Assembly: GCF_009766065.1 (NCBI RefSeq) | Contig: NZ_LMUE01000002.1 | Coordinates: forward strand, 804,514-868,513 | Source: Dyella sp. S184 | GTDB taxonomy: Bacteria; Pseudomonadota; Gammaproteobacteria; Xanthomonadales; Rhodanobacteraceae | Direction of reading: 5' to 3' | Length of the DNA stretch: 64,000 nt | Part shown: positions 62,651 to 64,000 of the stretch, one piece after another | How positions within the stretch are numbered: position 1 is the stretch's first letter | How the letters are laid out: every line of letters starts with the position of its first letter | The notes under the pieces: generated by a model | Database searches by the model: none | What the model was told of the DNA's origin: nothing | What the model saw: only the letters and a program-made list of their open reading frames with translations | Program-made: the position numbers and the translations under genes

Positions 62651-63270
62651 CAGTGCGCCGAGGCGGCGGGCGCCGGTGCGCTGTTGCCGAAGTCCACCGT
62701 CGGCGCGGTGGAGATCGCCTTCTCGTTATCCACACTGAAGTTCGGCTTTATCGTGTAGCCGAACATCTTCGCGGTGAGATTGTTCGGGAAAGTGCGGATC
62801 ATCGAGTTGTAGTCCTGCACCGCCTGCACATAGCGGTTACGCGCCACGGTGACCCTGTTCTCGGTGCCTTCCAGCTGCGCCTGCAGGTTCTGGAACAGGC
62901 CGTCGGCCTTGAGGGTGGGATAGTTCTCGCTGACCACCATCAGTCGCGAGAGCGCACTGCCCAGCTCGCCCTGCGCGGCCTGGAATTTCGCCAGCGCCTG
63001 CGGATCGTTGGCCAGCTCCGGCGTCATTTGGATGCTGCCGACCTTGGCACGGGCGTTGGTGACTTCCGTGAAGACCTTTTCCTCATGCTGGGCGTAACCC
63101 TTGACCGTATTGACCAGGTTCGGCACCAGGTCGGCACGCCGCTGGTACTGGTTGATCACTTCCGACCAGGCCGCCTTGACCGCCTCGTCCTGTCGCTGCA
63201 TGGCGTTGTAGCCGCAACCGGTCAGGCTGACGGCGAGCAACAACAGCACGAAGTTGCGCAGAAGTTTCAT
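62650..63270 (-). CDS. lemA: LemA family lipoprotein
   Basis: The 206-residue protein has an N-terminal signal with a lipobox LTGC at residues 16-19, so Lgt and LspA would make it a lipoprotein. The LemA domain follows (RQDEAVKAAWSEVINQYQRR, LVPNLVNTVKGYAQHE, VENYPTLKAD-like segment). LemA proteins form coiled-coil sheaths with TPM proteins at the membrane in several bacteria. It is the first gene of the operon with two TPM genes. Confidence 0.94.
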   Translation of the reverse strand: MKLLRNFVLLLLAVSLTGCGYNAMQRQDEAVKAAWSEVINQYQRRADLVPNLVNTVKGYAQHEEKVFTEVTNARAKVGSIQMTPELANDPQALAKFQAAQGELGSALSRLMVVSENYPTLKADGLFQNLQAQLEGTENRVTVARNRYVQAVQDYNSMIRTFPNNLTAKMFGYTIKPNFSVDNEKAISTAPTVDFGNSAPAPAASAH

Positions 63271-63355
63271 GAGGTCGCTCCAGTGCGATGGATAGTCATT
63301 GCATCATCCCACACCACCCGGCGCAATCCAGTCACGCAGGAAGGCGTGCGCTGGC

Positions 63356-63730
63356 TCACCCGAGCAGGCGCGGGCCGAGAATCAAGCCCCAACTGAGCAC
63401 CACCAGCACCAGCAGCACGAACACCGCCGCCGAGCCCATGTCCTTGGCGCGGCCGGCCAGTTCGTGGAACTCCGGACTGACCTTGTCAACCACCGCTTCG
63501 ATCGCCGAATTGAGCAGTTCGGCCGACAACACCAGCATGGACGGAAATACCAGGGCGAGCTTTTCCAGTGGACCATGACCCAGCCACAGGCCGAGCGGAA
63601 TCAGGACGATCGCCAGGCAGGCTTCGAGCCGGAACGAGGCCTCATGGCGCCAGCCGGCACGAAAACCCTTCATCGACCACTGGAGCGCTTGCCAGAGCTG
63701 CTTCGGACCGCGAAAACCTTCGGCTGCCAT
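63356..63730 (-). CDS. dgkA: diacylglycerol kinase
   Basis: The ATG at 63730 (MAAEGFRGPK) gives 124 residues, close to the 122 of the E. coli enzyme; a longer upstream reading lacks family similarity. Three membrane helices and the signature ELLNSAIEAVVDK...AGRAKDMGSA identify DgkA. It phosphorylates diacylglycerol at the inner membrane, recycling lipid products of glycan transfer. Confidence 0.94.
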   Translation of the reverse strand: MAAEGFRGPKQLWQALQWSMKGFRAGWRHEASFRLEACLAIVLIPLGLWLGHGPLEKLALVFPSMLVLSAELLNSAIEAVVDKVSPEFHELAGRAKDMGSAAVFVLLVLVVLSWGLILGPRLLG

Positions 63731-64000
63731 CTCGACGCGACCGCTCAGGCGAACGCCGGCAATCGCCGGGCTGGAAAGGCAGGGACGGCCACGCCGAACG
63801 GGCGGCCTGAAAGCTCGAAGATCGGCATGGCGGGCGGAGCTCTCCATAGGGCGCGCAAGCCATCAATAATGCCACAGGCGGCCTTGCCACAGGAGTGGCT
63901 CAAGCGGAACCGGCACAACCCGGCGCCAGTCGCAAGATTCCGTCATGTCGCAGTGCAGCTACACCAGGATGGCGAATAGGTTACGCTTCGGCGGTTGTGA
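63731..64000. other. window end, no supported gene
   Basis: The sequence from the dgkA start to the right edge has only short overlapping ORFs with no recognisable features. A 36-codon plus-strand ORF ending at 63979 has no convincing start signal or family, so it is not annotated. Confidence 0.5.

Noticed and set aside
63869..63979. A 36-codon plus-strand ORF near the right edge
   Set aside because: No recognisable family, start signal or conserved context.

Overview
The window looks like chromosome from a high-GC gammaproteobacterium of the Xanthomonadales (Lysobacterales), most likely Rhodanobacteraceae. This is an inference from the pilB-pilC-pilD-coaE order, a Nudix hydrolase fused to a ThiE/TenI-like domain, the GTCATTCCGGC-type intergenic repeat and the GC-rich housekeeping genes. 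I saw no rRNA, tRNA, CRISPR array or transposase.

Layout. (1) 1-5.2 kb: the 5' part of a DUF2252 gene, an AI-2E-type permease with a large extra C-terminal domain, and an MFS exporter divergent from a LysR regulator. (2) 5.3-15.6 kb, minus strand: a complete Kdp potassium locus, in transcription order small membrane peptide, kdpF, kdpA, kdpB, 72-codon ORF, outer-membrane porin, kdpC, kdpD, kdpE. The porin and the two small ORFs are the unusual parts. (3) 15.7-22.2 kb: DedA-rhodanese fusion, polyprenyl diphosphate synthase, a YceI-cytochrome b561-YceI operon, a dynamin/Era-like GTPase with a DUF697-type tail, and CorA.

(4) 22.3-40.6 kb is the most interesting part, visibly richer in A/T than its flanks. 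It holds three tandem paralogs of a TMTC-like GT-C membrane protein with a TPR tail, separated by decayed pieces of the neighbouring S9 peptidase and corA genes. Next come an intact S9 peptidase, two paralogous GT39 glycosyltransferases flanking a TfpX/TfpZ-type pilin accessory protein, two major-pilin genes each with a candidate sigma-54 promoter, and two more TMTC-like genes. I read this as a type IV pilin locus that has expanded a set of membrane glycosyltransferases, probably for pilin or surface-glycan modification.

(5) 40.9-52.7 kb, minus strand: a surface-glycan gene cluster. In transcription order it holds a GT2 polyprenyl-phosphate sugar transferase, a DUF354 protein, an asparagine-synthetase-like amidotransferase, an alpha/alpha-toroid protein, two methyltransferases, a bi-domain oxidoreductase, an LPG-synthase-TM flippase-like protein, a third methyltransferase and an acyltransferase-3. 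(6) 53-57.7 kb: pilB, pilC, pilD and coaE, the motor, platform and prepilin peptidase that would process and assemble the pilins of region 4. (7) 57.8-63.7 kb, minus strand: Nudix-ThiE fusion, folA, thyA, lgt, two TPM-domain proteins with LemA, and dgkA. The last 150 bases hold nothing I can support.
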